Below, piece after piece: positions 50,933-59,567 of a stretch of DNA of 64,000 bases (position 1 is its first letter; every line of letters starts with the position of its first letter). The position numbers and the translations under genes were made by a program. Below the pieces are notes generated by a model. The model ran no database searches and had not been told where the DNA came from. It saw only the letters and a list, made by a program, of their open reading frames with translations. Source of the stretch: Deinococcus cellulosilyticus NBRC 106333 = KACC 11606 (GTDB lineage Bacteria; Deinococcota; Deinococci; Deinococcales; Deinococcaceae); contig NZ_BJXB01000004.1 in assembly GCF_007990775.1 (NCBI RefSeq), positions 201,791 through 265,790 of the forward strand. Direction: 5' to 3'.

Positions 50933-52543
50933 ATGCCCACAGACCCTGAAATGGACCGCTTCAACCTCACCCGCAGTGTGATCAGTGCCCCCCTGATCCG
51001 CGACCTGCACGAACGCCACCGCAGAAAAACCGCAAATACAGGCATCACCAAATTCCCCCAGGGCATGAAAAACCTGCTGACCTCACGGAACTCCGGTGGG
51101 GACCAGGAGCCCCCCCGAAACGAGCAGGTGCCTCCCCAGCAGTCTGATGCGGACCTGCCGCACCTGGAAGTCATCATTGAACTGAACCTCGCCTACAAAG
51201 ACGGGGTGGAAAAAGCAGCAGAGCGCCTTAAAGAACTGCTGGTGCAGGCCGAACCTGAACTGGCCGCAGACACCGACGGCGACCACCACCTGCGCATCAG
51301 CAGCCAGTATGTCTTTGCCAGAATCACCGAGAACACCCTGCACCTGCTGGTGGACCGGGAGCATGACCTGCCCAGGCAGGAGCGCATTGTGCAGTACATC
51401 TGGCCGGATTTTGATGTGGAACCCCACCTGCACCGCTCCGTCCCCACCGTCAAGGCAGACGCAGCACACGTTGCATTTTGCGCTTCAGGAAAAGGCATGG
51501 TCTGGGCGGTGCTGGACTCAGGCATTCAGGGAGACCACCCCCACTTCAAGAAGCACGACAACCTGAACGTGACCCTGCCTATCCAGCACATGGATTTCAC
51601 AGGTGGAGGAGACCCCTTGCAGGACCCCTTCGGCCACGGGACCCATGTTGCTGGAATCATCGCTGGAGAACTCCAGAACGACCAGATCGATGGGGGCATC
51701 AAAGCCTTCACCCGCACCCGCGTGGACCGCATGGACCCCAACACCCGTGAGATCAAAACCGACATCAAGTACATTCCTGAGCCCATTGAGCGCATCACAG
51801 GTGTGGCCCCGGAATGCAAACTGGTGAGTTTCCGGGTGCTGGACCAGAATGGGCGCGGGAAGACCAGCAACATCATCATGGCCCTGAACAAAATCAACGA
51901 GATCAATGCCTACGGGCGTTCCCTGATCATTCACGGGGTCAACCTCAGTGTCGGGTATGGATTCGAGGCGGAATGGTTCGCCTGTGGCCAGAGCCCCCTG
52001 TGCACCGAGGTGAACCGTCTGGTGAAAAGTGGCGTGGTGGTCGTGGTTGCAGCAGGAAACACCGGATACGGCACCCTGCAGACCGACGCCATGAGCGCCG
52101 TGAAATCCCCCCTGCAACTGAGCATCAATGATCCGGGGAACGCTGAACTCGCCATCACCGTGGGGGCCACCCACCGGGACCAGCCCCACACTTACGGGGT
52201 CTCTTACTTCTCCAGCAAAGGACCCACCGGGGATGGCCGCATGAAACCCGACCTGGTGGCCCCCGGCGAGAAAATCCAGTCCTGTGCTGCAGGAACCACC
52301 GCTGCCGCCGTCAACCTCAAAACAGGCACCCCCTGCCATTACGTGGAGGACAGCGGAACCAGCATGGCCGCCCCCCACGTCTCTGGTGCAGTGGCGGCCT
52401 TCCTGTCCATCCGCAAGGAATTCATCGGGCAGCCCGAAAAAGTCAAGAAGATTTTCATGGACTCCGCCATCGACCTCGGCCGTTCCCGCGATTTTCAGGG
52501 GAAGGGCATGGTGGACCTGATGCGGGCCATCCAGTCCGTCTGA
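50933..52543 (+). CDS. Subtilisin-like serine protease (S8 family), cytoplasmic type
   Basis: 536 aa from ATG at 50933 with AAAGGA upstream. Catalytic triad: D195 in AVLDSGIQGDHPHF, H235 in FGHGTHVAGIIAG and S477 in SGTSMAAPHVSGAV; the oxyanion region AAGNTG is also present. The first 170 residues (charged, LEVIIELNLAYKDGVEKAAERLKELL, LHLLVDREHDLPRQERIVQYIW) may be an inhibitory or regulatory domain rather than a signal peptide, since no Sec signal is visible. An insertion of about 50 residues after the His motif (QIDGGIKAFTRTRVDRMDPNT...) is unusual. It is followed after 30 bp by an alpha/beta hydrolase gene with a good RBS, so the pair forms an operon. Substrate unknown. Confidence 0.92.
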   Translation: MPTDPEMDRFNLTRSVISAPLIRDLHERHRRKTANTGITKFPQGMKNLLTSRNSGGDQEPPRNEQVPPQQSDADLPHLEVIIELNLAYKDGVEKAAERLKELLVQAEPELAADTDGDHHLRISSQYVFARITENTLHLLVDREHDLPRQERIVQYIWPDFDVEPHLHRSVPTVKADAAHVAFCASGKGMVWAVLDSGIQGDHPHFKKHDNLNVTLPIQHMDFTGGGDPLQDPFGHGTHVAGIIAGELQNDQIDGGIKAFTRTRVDRMDPNTREIKTDIKYIPEPIERITGVAPECKLVSFRVLDQNGRGKTSNIIMALNKINEINAYGRSLIIHGVNLSVGYGFEAEWFACGQSPLCTEVNRLVKSGVVVVVAAGNTGYGTLQTDAMSAVKSPLQLSINDPGNAELAITVGATHRDQPHTYGVSYFSSKGPTGDGRMKPDLVAPGEKIQSCAAGTTAAAVNLKTGTPCHYVEDSGTSMAAPHVSGAVAAFLSIRKEFIGQPEKVKKIFMDSAIDLGRSRDFQGKGMVDLMRAIQSV

Positions 52544-52573
52544 ACCTGACCCCCACCTTTAAAGGAGCCTGAC

Positions 52574-53905
52574 ATGAACACCACCCTTGCCGATTTCCCC
52601 TTCTTCCCCATCGAATTTGACCTGCACGCAAAACAGGTGAATCCTGCTCAGCAGGCCGCTTTGCTTGCTTACCTGGGCACTGCGCGCTCCACCGACCTGT
52701 TTGTGATCTCCCATGGCTGGAACAACGACATGAGTGACGCCAGCAGGCTGTACCAGAACTTCTTCACCGAAGTGCGCAAGGAACTGCAGGCCGCACGGAT
52801 CGACCTGACCGGCCGCAGCTTCGCTGTGGTGGGGGTGTTCTGGCCCAGCAAGCGCTTCACAGACAAAGACCTGATTCCCGGAGGGGCAGCCAGCTTCGAC
52901 AACCCCCAGGAGGTCCTGGACCTGATGGAGCAGCTTGAGTCCCTGCGTGGCCTGAACGATGATCCCAGCCTGGATGCTGATCTGGACCGCATGAAATCCC
53001 TCGCTCCCCGCCTCACCGACGAGAGCGACGCCAGGGACGAATTCACCGAACTGGCCCGCAAGCATGTCCCACGGGTGTCCGTGAACACCGGAGATGAAGA
53101 AGCCCTGCCCCAGCTTTTCGACCTGAGCCCCTCTGAAATCATGGATGCGCTCTCGGTGCCTGTGGTTTACACAGGTCCAGTCAATGACGATGGGGGTGCT
53201 TCTGGATTTCTGGAGTCGGACACCTCTTCCACCGATGGTGGTGCTGCAGGCCTCTCCGGGTTCTTTGGTGGAGGGGTGGTCAATGCGGCCCGCAACCTGC
53301 TGAACCTCACCACCTACTACACCATGAAAAACCGCGCGGGTGAAATCGGAGCAAACGCCCTCGCTCCCGTGCTTAGAACCGTGCACCAGCAGGCCCCCGA
53401 CACCCGCATCCACCTGATCGGTCACAGCTTCGGGGCCAGACTGGTCACCGCTGCTGCGCAGGCCCTGGTCGGAAACACCCCCCTGAACAGCATGACCCTG
53501 TATCAGGCCGCATTTTCCCACTATGGTTTCTCTGGAGATTTCGGGAAGGGCAAACCGGGCTTTTTCCGCAATGTGGTGTTCCCGGCCTCCATTCAGGGAC
53601 CCCTGTCCATCACCCACACCCCAAATGACCTTGCCGTGGGGATTGCCTACCCCATCGCCTCGATGCTGGCCGGACAGAACGCCTCCGCGTTCGGAGACCA
53701 GAACAGCCAGTATGGCGGCCTGGGCCGCAACGGAGCCCAGAAATCCGATGCGGTGATCGGCACCCTGCAGGCCACTTCGGGCAAGTATGCCTTTGAGCAA
53801 GGCAGGATCTACAATTTTGAAGCCAGTGCCTACATCAAGGAACACTCTGACATCTGCCATCCTGAGACCGCCCACCTGCTGCTCTCGGCCATTGCTGGGA
53901 AATAA
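52574..53905 (+). CDS. Alpha/beta hydrolase-like protein partnered with the subtilisin
   Basis: 443 aa; RBS AAAGGAG. The hydrolase fold is visible: DLFVISHGWNNDMSDASRLYQNFF (oxyanion strand and HGW motif near residue 50), FAVVGVFWPS, and the nucleophile elbow LIGHSFGARLVTAAAQAL with S285. A likely acid/histidine pair lies further on (SHYGFSGDF, or SITHTPNDLAVGIAYPIAS). A variable, acidic and glycine-rich insertion (about 95-240, GGASGFLESDTSSTDGGAAGLSGFFGGG) separates the first strands from the elbow. It lacks a signal peptide and may act on lipids or esters in the cytoplasm. Ended by a strong terminator, so the unit has only two genes. Confidence 0.82.
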   Translation: MNTTLADFPFFPIEFDLHAKQVNPAQQAALLAYLGTARSTDLFVISHGWNNDMSDASRLYQNFFTEVRKELQAARIDLTGRSFAVVGVFWPSKRFTDKDLIPGGAASFDNPQEVLDLMEQLESLRGLNDDPSLDADLDRMKSLAPRLTDESDARDEFTELARKHVPRVSVNTGDEEALPQLFDLSPSEIMDALSVPVVYTGPVNDDGGASGFLESDTSSTDGGAAGLSGFFGGGVVNAARNLLNLTTYYTMKNRAGEIGANALAPVLRTVHQQAPDTRIHLIGHSFGARLVTAAAQALVGNTPLNSMTLYQAAFSHYGFSGDFGKGKPGFFRNVVFPASIQGPLSITHTPNDLAVGIAYPIASMLAGQNASAFGDQNSQYGGLGRNGAQKSDAVIGTLQATSGKYAFEQGRIYNFEASAYIKEHSDICHPETAHLLLSAIAGK

Positions 53906-53914
53906 GGTTGGATG

Positions 53915-53950
53915 AAACGAGCGCCGTTTTGAATGCGGCGCTCGTTTTTT
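53915..53950 (+). terminator. Terminator of the protease-hydrolase operon
   Basis: 12-bp arms AAACGAGCGCCG/CGGCGCTCGTTT around a 9-base loop, then a run of T residues; 10 bp past the hydrolase stop. Confidence 0.93.
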
Positions 53951-54244
53951 GTTTTTCTTCCTGGCATTTCTGGTGGGTGTGGCGTGATATACATTTTTAC
54001 AGTCTGACTCGTTCCAGGTGGATTCTTGAAGCGAAACTGAAACTACCCAATGGTTTTCTATTGTTCATGATTAAACCATCTGTATCATTCCTGAGGCACA
54101 ACTGATCCGCTTGAAGTCCACCTGATGGTTTTGTGATGGAGCTTTCATGAATTTTCAAGAATAAAAGTGATCTGCAGTCCTATGCTGATGTCATCCAGGC
54201 AACAAAGATTGTCTGAATCCCACAGAGAAACAAAGGAGATCCCC
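53951..54244. other. Upstream region of the small WG-motif protein
   Basis: No gene. AT-rich with an inverted repeat of CAGGTGGA (near 54016) and TCCACCTG (near 54117). A TATGCT box at 54181 could be a -10 element for the gene at 54245, which has its own RBS (AAAGGAG). Confidence 0.4.
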
Positions 54245-54481
54245 ATGAAAAAACTTGCTCAGATTTTTATTGTTGCTGCCCTTGGCCTGATTCCCGCATC
54301 TGCCCTTGCCCAGACCACCGATGACACCCCTGCAGACACCAACATCGCCACCCAGATGGATGACCGCAACGAAGCCGATTTCCCCTGGGGTCTGCTGGGT
54401 CTGCTGGGCCTTGCAGGTCTGGCTGGCCGTCGCCGTCACGATGACCGCACGGTGCACACCAACACCAACCGCACCCACTGA
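54245..54481 (+). CDS. Small exported protein with WGxxGxxG-type C-terminal membrane motif
   Basis: 78 aa from ATG at 54245 (AAAGGAGA upstream). A Sec signal peptide (MKKLAQIFIVAALGLIPASALA) precedes a short acidic linker (QTTDDTPADTNIATQMDDRNEADF). The C-terminal segment is FPWGLLGLLGLAGLAGRRR, a hydrophobic helix with WGxxG periodicity ending in an arginine cluster. That layout matches short WGxxGxxG-family exported proteins and resembles C-terminal sorting or anchoring signals; no dedicated sortase or processing enzyme is obvious nearby. Single gene with its own terminator. Confidence 0.8.
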   Translation: MKKLAQIFIVAALGLIPASALAQTTDDTPADTNIATQMDDRNEADFPWGLLGLLGLAGLAGRRRHDDRTVHTNTNRTH

Positions 54482-54496
54482 GAACACGGGTAAAAG

Positions 54497-54525
54497 AGAA
54501 AGCCACCTGAATCAGGTGGCTTTCT
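54497..54525. terminator. Terminator after the WG-motif gene
   Basis: 14-bp arms AGAAAGCCACCTGA/TCAGGTGGCTTTCT nearly without loop. Runs of A before and T-rich sequence after make it bidirectional; it also ends the convergent small membrane gene. Confidence 0.88.
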
Positions 54526-54537
54526 TCTGTGTCGGGG

Positions 54538-54687
54538 TTATGCGCGGTCTTTTTCCATCAGGTGAACGAGACCCGACAGAAACCCAAGTCCCAGCAGGAG
54601 GCCCACAGCGAGCATGTCTGCCTTCTGTCCCGCGTAGATCAGGGCAACCAGCAGCAGGCAAAGGGTCAAATCTTTCAGAAGCTGCAT
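54538..54687 (-). CDS. Small membrane protein (49 aa)
   Basis: From ATG at 54687 (AGGAG about 10 bases upstream). Two predicted membrane helices: LTLCLLLVALIYAG and MLAVGLLLGLGFLSGLV. The start codon overlaps the stop of the 38-codon ORF upstream (TGATG), which supports coupled translation. A longer frame to 54771 lacks features. Function unknown. Confidence 0.6.
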   Translation of the reverse strand: MQLLKDLTLCLLLVALIYAGQKADMLAVGLLLGLGFLSGLVHLMEKDRA

Positions 54688-54803
54688 CAGGCACACTCCT
54701 GGATCAGCACGAACACGTTTTTCACTTTGGTGAAGCTGGGGGCAGAGGCATCCTGTCCGCTCCAGACCCACAGAAGGCGGTTGGGTTGTGAAGTGTTGAC
54801 CAT
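54687..54803 (-). CDS. Very small ORF (38 aa) coupled to the membrane protein
   Basis: Encodes MVNTSQPNRLLWVWSGQDAS followed by a second half containing FTKVKNVFVLIQECA. A TACCAT box lies 6 bases before the ATG, fitting a leaderless start, and the stop overlaps the next start codon. It resembles nothing recognised; the coupling is the main evidence. Confidence 0.45.
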   Translation of the reverse strand: MVNTSQPNRLLWVWSGQDASAPSFTKVKNVFVLIQECA

Positions 54804-54859
54804 GGTCTCATGGTAAGGATTTGCTGCTTACAGGACCCTGACACCTTTCCTGCAAAAAT

Positions 54860-57211
54860 TCAAAACAATTTCCAGCGGGGTTTCAGCAGCTTTTTCAGCC
54901 TTTCTTCGGCTTCCTCAAGGCCCTGGTCCTGGGCCAGCTGGTAGCATTCGATGGCTGCAGCACGGTTTTTGGGGGTTCCCCGGCCCTGTTCGTACATTTT
55001 GCCCAGTTGCAGCAGGGCTTCCGGATGGTTCTGATCTGCGGCTTTGCGGTACCACTCGAAAGCCTGGATCTCATCGCGGTTGACCCCTTGCCCTTTTTCG
55101 AGCATGCTGCCCGCACTGAATTGCGCCTCTGCCTCCCCCTGCTCGGCAGCTTTTTTGAACCAGAAGAATGCCTGCCCGTCGTCTTTGACAAGACCCCGTC
55201 CTTCCTCGTAGAGCAGGGCAAGGTTGTACTGGGCTGCGGCGTTCCCCCCCTGCGCGGCCTGACGGTACCAGTGGATGGCTTGCTGCAGGCTCTGCATCAC
55301 CCCGTGTCCGGCCTCGAAGAGCACCCCGAGGTTGTTCTGGGCGACCTGGTGCCCCTGATCGGCGGCCCTTCTGTACCACAGGGCCGCCTGGGCTGGATCA
55401 GATTTCGTTCCCCAGCCTTCTTCAAAGAACAGTCCCACCTTGAACTGGGCATCGACAATGCCCCCCTGGGCTGCCTTCTGGAACTGTTCCAGGGCGTGTT
55501 TGCGGTCCTCACTGACCCCCAGACCCTGCTCCAGCATCAGGCCCAGACGGTACTGGGCGTCCAGATGCCCCTGATCGGCGGCCTTGCGGTACCAGAAGGC
55601 GGCCTGCTGCAGGTTGATGGGGGTGCCGTGCCCCTCGGCATGGCTCTGGGCCACCCAGAACTGGGCTTCGCGGTGTCCTTGCTGGGCGGCTTTCTGGTAC
55701 CAGTACAGGGTGCGGGCAGGGTTGCTGTTTTCGTCTTTTTCACTGTGCTGCCCCAGGGTGTACTGTGCGTTCAGGTCTCCCTGCTCTGCAGCTTTCTCGT
55801 ACCAGAACAGGGCTTCTCTGGGATCTGCGGGGATGCCCAGTCCTTTCTCGTACATGCGGGCCAGCCTGGACTGGGCTTTCAGGTGGTCCTGTCTTGCCGC
55901 CTTGCGGTACCAGTCGAAAGCCTGCACCAGACTCTGCGTGACCCCGGTTCCATGTTCGTACAGCACGGCCAGATTGTACTGGGCGATGGGGTGCCCCTGC
56001 TCTGCTGCAGCTTTGAAGAGCTTTGCGGCCTCGGCGTGGCTTTGGACCACCCCTCTGCCTTTCATGTACAGGAAGCCCAGATCGTTCTGGGCAGAGGCGT
56101 GCCCCCGGTCTGCGGCCTGACGGTACCAGTGGGCCGCCTGTTTTTCGTCTTTTAAGACCCCATCTCCCTGCTGATGACGCACCCCACGTGCATACATTTC
56201 TTCTGGACTGAGGGCAGGAGGTGGAGGAGGGGAGGGAGCAGGTTTTCTGGGTGCAGGGACAGAGACTGGCTCTGCTGCACGGGGAGCAGGGACCCCCCGG
56301 GTGAGCAGTTGCCGGAGTTCCCGGGCATTCTGGGGTCTCTCCTGCACCTGCAAGGACAGGGATTTGCCGATCACCTGTTGCAATGGGTGTCCTGCTGGAA
56401 GGGGAAGGGCCTCCAGAGCAGCCCCGGTCACCCGGTCAATGGACGCCGGAGGGGCTTTCCCGAGCAGGGCATGGTAAAGGGTCGCTCCCAGAGAGTAAAA
56501 ATCTGTATAGGCCCCTGCCTTTGCAGAAGTGGCGTACTGTTCCAGAGGGGCATACCCGGGGGTGACCATGCGGGTGTGGTTGCTGGTCTTGTTGGCCTCA
56601 AAATGGCGGGCCGTTCCGAAATCGATCAGCACCACCCGTCCGGAGTCGGTGATGAAAATGTTCTCCGGTTTGATGTCCCGGTGCAGCATTCCTGCCTGGT
56701 GCACCACTTCAAGGGCTTCTGTGACCTGCAGGCTGATGGTCAGCACTTCATCGGATTTCAGTGCCCCTGAATTCGCGATTTTCTCTGCCAGGGTCATCCC
56801 GGTGAGGTGTTCCATCACCAGATACCCGGTGTTGTTCTCCTCAAAGCCATCGAGCACCTTGACGATGTTCGGGTGGTCAAACTGGGTGAGGAGCTGCGCC
56901 TCGCGGGTGAAGCGGTTTTTCTCCTGCTCGAAGGCCTCCACCTGACTGGGCACCACCCTGCTGCTGCTGGAACGGGTGGTGATGCCTTCCACAAACAGTT
57001 CCTTGATGGCCACTGTGCGACCCAGGAAGGTGTTGGCCCCCAGGTAGGTGATGCCAAATCCTCCCCGTCCAAGCACCCTCCCAATGGTGTATTTGCCCTG
57101 CTGCAGCTTGGTGCCCACTGGGAGGTGCTGTTTGAGCAGCCATCCGCAGATGGGGCACCGAAAAGGATCATCAGGAAAGGTGTTGTGGCAGTGGGGACAG
57201 GTGACAGTCAT
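54860..57211 (-). CDS. Serine/threonine protein kinase with zinc ribbon and Sel1 repeats
   Basis: 783 aa. Residues 5-22 form a zinc ribbon (C5, C8, C19, C22). The Hanks-type kinase domain (about 38-300) is complete: glycine loop GRGGFG (48-53), K70 in VAIK, HRDIKPEN with D179, DFG with D197 and PGYAPLEQY for the P+1 loop. A proline-rich linker (about 315-345) leads to 12 Sel1-like repeats (about 350-775, consensus A..G...AQ..LG.LYE.G.GV..D...A..WY.KAA.QG). Cytoplasmic, without a membrane helix; the Sel1 solenoid should recruit substrates or partners. Third gene after LysM-M23 and WD40 genes on the same strand. Confidence 0.94.
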   Translation of the reverse strand: MTVTCPHCHNTFPDDPFRCPICGWLLKQHLPVGTKLQQGKYTIGRVLGRGGFGITYLGANTFLGRTVAIKELFVEGITTRSSSSRVVPSQVEAFEQEKNRFTREAQLLTQFDHPNIVKVLDGFEENNTGYLVMEHLTGMTLAEKIANSGALKSDEVLTISLQVTEALEVVHQAGMLHRDIKPENIFITDSGRVVLIDFGTARHFEANKTSNHTRMVTPGYAPLEQYATSAKAGAYTDFYSLGATLYHALLGKAPPASIDRVTGAALEALPLPAGHPLQQVIGKSLSLQVQERPQNARELRQLLTRGVPAPRAAEPVSVPAPRKPAPSPPPPPALSPEEMYARGVRHQQGDGVLKDEKQAAHWYRQAADRGHASAQNDLGFLYMKGRGVVQSHAEAAKLFKAAAEQGHPIAQYNLAVLYEHGTGVTQSLVQAFDWYRKAARQDHLKAQSRLARMYEKGLGIPADPREALFWYEKAAEQGDLNAQYTLGQHSEKDENSNPARTLYWYQKAAQQGHREAQFWVAQSHAEGHGTPINLQQAAFWYRKAADQGHLDAQYRLGLMLEQGLGVSEDRKHALEQFQKAAQGGIVDAQFKVGLFFEEGWGTKSDPAQAALWYRRAADQGHQVAQNNLGVLFEAGHGVMQSLQQAIHWYRQAAQGGNAAAQYNLALLYEEGRGLVKDDGQAFFWFKKAAEQGEAEAQFSAGSMLEKGQGVNRDEIQAFEWYRKAADQNHPEALLQLGKMYEQGRGTPKNRAAAIECYQLAQDQGLEEAEERLKKLLKPRWKLF

Positions 57212-57270
57212 GCGCTGCCCTCAGTTTAACGGATGGGCACATGGGATTCTTGGGAAATCCAGCAAAACCG

Positions 57271-58242
57271 TCAGAATTTCGGCTGGAGGGTGGTTTTCAG
57301 CTGACCGGACTGCACATCCCACATCTGCAGGTTCTGCTGGCCTGTGCCAATGAGCAGCAGGGTGCCATCTTTTGAGGCTTGCAGCAGGTGGATCTCTGCC
57401 TCAATGGAGAAGGTGTGCAGCAGGGCTCCAGTGGTGCTGTTCCAGACTTTGACGGTGCGGTCCAGAGAAGCGGTGGCCACCCATGCCCCCTGAGGATCAA
57501 ATGCCACCCCTGTGACGGCATCCGTGTGGCCCCTGAGGGTCAGGGTGTTCTGTGCGGTGTTCAGGTCCCAGATCCGGGCAGTCCGGTCTCCTGAACCGGT
57601 GATCAGCTGTTTGCCAGAGGCATCAAAGGCTGCAGCAGAAACAAAGCCCGTGTGCCCGGTCAGCACCTGCAGGGTGGTTCCGGTCTTCAGGTCCCACACC
57701 CTTGCAGTCTGGTCTTCTGATCCACTGGCGAGGCGGCCTCCCTCCGGACTGAACTGCACAGCATGCACCCAGTTGCGGTGTCCTTTGAGGGTCAGTGTTG
57801 CTCCCCCATCCTGCACATTCCAGATGCGGATGCTCTGGTCAAAGGAGCCCGAAGCGAGCCATTTCGAGTCAGGACTGAAGGTGAGGCTGTACACCCAGTC
57901 GGTGTGTCCTTGTAGACTGGATTGCAGTTTCAGGGTGCTCAGGTTCCAGAGCTGCAAGTCCTGGTTGAAGAGGGCTGCGGCAGCATGTTTGCCATCTGGG
58001 CTGAGGGCGAGAGCGGTGACCTGACCTGAAGGCAGGATTCCAGCAGGTCGGGACTGCACCAGGTCCCACAGGCGGATGCCCCTGCGGCCTGCCACAGCGA
58101 GCACCTGCTGTTCTGCACCGAGCGCGAGGGAACTGAGGTCACTGCTCCCGAAGACCTTGGTTTCAAAAAGCTCTTCCTGCGCGCATGTGGTGCCCCACGC
58201 CATCATCAGGGTGATCCAGCCTGCCAGATGTGCCTGCTTCAT
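57271..58242 (-). CDS. Exported WD40-repeat protein
   Basis: 323 aa. The N-terminus (MKQAHLAGWITLMMAWGTTCAQEE) is a probable signal peptide. The rest is seven WD40 repeats, enough for one closed propeller, with clear GH...WD/WN boundaries (GHTDWVYSLTFSPDSKWLASG, GHRNWVHAVQFSPEGGRLASG, GHTGFVSAAAFDASGKQL, GHTDAVTGVAFDPQGAWV). A binding scaffold in the envelope. A TACACT box lies exactly 7 bases before the ATG and no Shine-Dalgarno is visible, so it may have its own leaderless mRNA despite the 40-bp gap to the upstream M23 gene. Confidence 0.9.
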   Translation of the reverse strand: MKQAHLAGWITLMMAWGTTCAQEELFETKVFGSSDLSSLALGAEQQVLAVAGRRGIRLWDLVQSRPAGILPSGQVTALALSPDGKHAAAALFNQDLQLWNLSTLKLQSSLQGHTDWVYSLTFSPDSKWLASGSFDQSIRIWNVQDGGATLTLKGHRNWVHAVQFSPEGGRLASGSEDQTARVWDLKTGTTLQVLTGHTGFVSAAAFDASGKQLITGSGDRTARIWDLNTAQNTLTLRGHTDAVTGVAFDPQGAWVATASLDRTVKVWNSTTGALLHTFSIEAEIHLLQASKDGTLLLIGTGQQNLQMWDVQSGQLKTTLQPKF

Positions 58243-58282
58243 GGGTTTCAGTGTACCTGCTGAGAATCCGGGGGAACAGGTT

Positions 58283-58954
58283 TCAGCGGGAAGCCAGCAG
58301 GGTCATGGGGTTCAGTTCGCGACCATTGTGGTAGATGCGGAAATCCACGTGGGGCCCTGTGGCGGCTCCGGTGGCTCCCAGCAGGGCGACGGTCTGTCCG
58401 GCCTGCACCGGGGCACCCACATTGACCATGATTCGGCTGTTGTGGCTGTAACGGGTTTCCCAGCCGTTGCCGTGATCCACCACCACGGTGAATCCAAAGC
58501 CACTGCTGTCCCACTTGGCGGTTTTGACCACACCAGACTGGGAAGCCCTGACCGGGGTTCCGGTGGCTGCAGCAATGTCAATTGCAGCGTGGAAGTTGCT
58601 CCCGGCAATCCAGAGGTTGCGGTAGCCATACCCGCTGGTGATGCGACCATTGACGGGCCACAGCCAGCTTCTGGCGCTGTAACTGACCCGTTTGATGGTG
58701 ACTTTCTGGGCGGTTTTCTGGGTGGTGGTTTTTTTGGCACCTTTGGTGGGCAGGATGATCTTCTGTCCGACTTTCAGGCTGTTGGGGTTTTTCAGTCTGG
58801 GATTGAGGTCGCGAATGGCGTCGATGTTGATGCCCTGCTTTTTGGCAATCTGGGTCAGGGTATCGCCAGCTTTCACGGTGTAGCTGGTTCTGGCAAGGAC
58901 GCTTGAGGTGCCACAGAGAAGGGCAAGCACGACGAGAAGAGGTTTGAAGGACAT
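58283..58954 (-). CDS. LysM-M23 peptidase-family protein with altered zinc site
   Basis: 223 aa; RBS AGGAG. Signal peptide (MSFKPLLVVLALLCGTSSVLA), one LysM domain (about 24-69, YTVKAGDTLTQIAKKQGIN) for peptidoglycan binding, a basic linker and an M23 domain (98-220). H122 and D126 (FHAAIDIA) and H171 (RYSH) are in place, but the final motif reads H202-V-D204 where active enzymes have H-x-H, the second H being a zinc ligand. It may be a non-catalytic activator like EnvC/NlpD, or use Asp as ligand. First gene of a run with WD40 and kinase genes. Confidence 0.88.
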   Translation of the reverse strand: MSFKPLLVVLALLCGTSSVLARTSYTVKAGDTLTQIAKKQGINIDAIRDLNPRLKNPNSLKVGQKIILPTKGAKKTTTQKTAQKVTIKRVSYSARSWLWPVNGRITSGYGYRNLWIAGSNFHAAIDIAAATGTPVRASQSGVVKTAKWDSSGFGFTVVVDHGNGWETRYSHNSRIMVNVGAPVQAGQTVALLGATGAATGPHVDFRIYHNGRELNPMTLLASR

Positions 58955-59567
58955 GGGGCTCCTGCAACATATTGTGGGGGTGGGTTTAGAGCATCATTGG
59001 CTCTGGACTTCAGCATAGCTTCAGGCAGTGAGCGAGCTGTGAACAAACTGAACCCAAAATGAAGACCAAAATGAGAGTCTGCTGAATTTGGTAAGGAATA
59101 ATGCAGTTCTGGACGCAGGATCTCAGGTGAGGAGAGAACACAAATGGTGTCTCTGGTCCATGCAAGTGTTAAGAGAAGTCCATGCTGGTCGCTGCCAGAC
59201 CTTCTCTTCCCTCTGAGGGAAGCCTGTCCAGCTGTTTCTGGCCTCGCAAAAGAATTTAAACTTCAGTACCACACAGAACAAAGTTCATGGAAAAGATGAG
59301 GGGATATCAGCACAGATCTCAGGCAAAAAGCAGCTTCACCTGCAAAATCCGCAAAACGCCCTGAGCGAGATAGCGCTTTTTGCTGCAAACTTCAGAAGCC
59401 CTTCAGTTCATTCCAATGTTGAAAATGCAGTCAGGCTTTACCCTGAAGACATCCAGTCCTCATGCTTCAGGACCGCACCTGTTCGAAACAGGTTTCAGCC
59501 CTTGCCCCATCAAAACCCGTCCAGAATTCAGCACCCGAAGGCGCAACGCGCCCTCCGAGGAGGATTC
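58955..59567. other. 613-bp intergenic region
   Basis: Divergent promoter region between the M23 gene (minus) and the hypothetical gene at 59568 (plus). Noticeably AT-richer than its surroundings, with no ORF having a credible RBS. No recognised RNA gene, operator or repeat. The 59502 extension of the downstream frame is rejected because GAGGAGGA sits just before the ATG at 59568. Confidence 0.5.
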
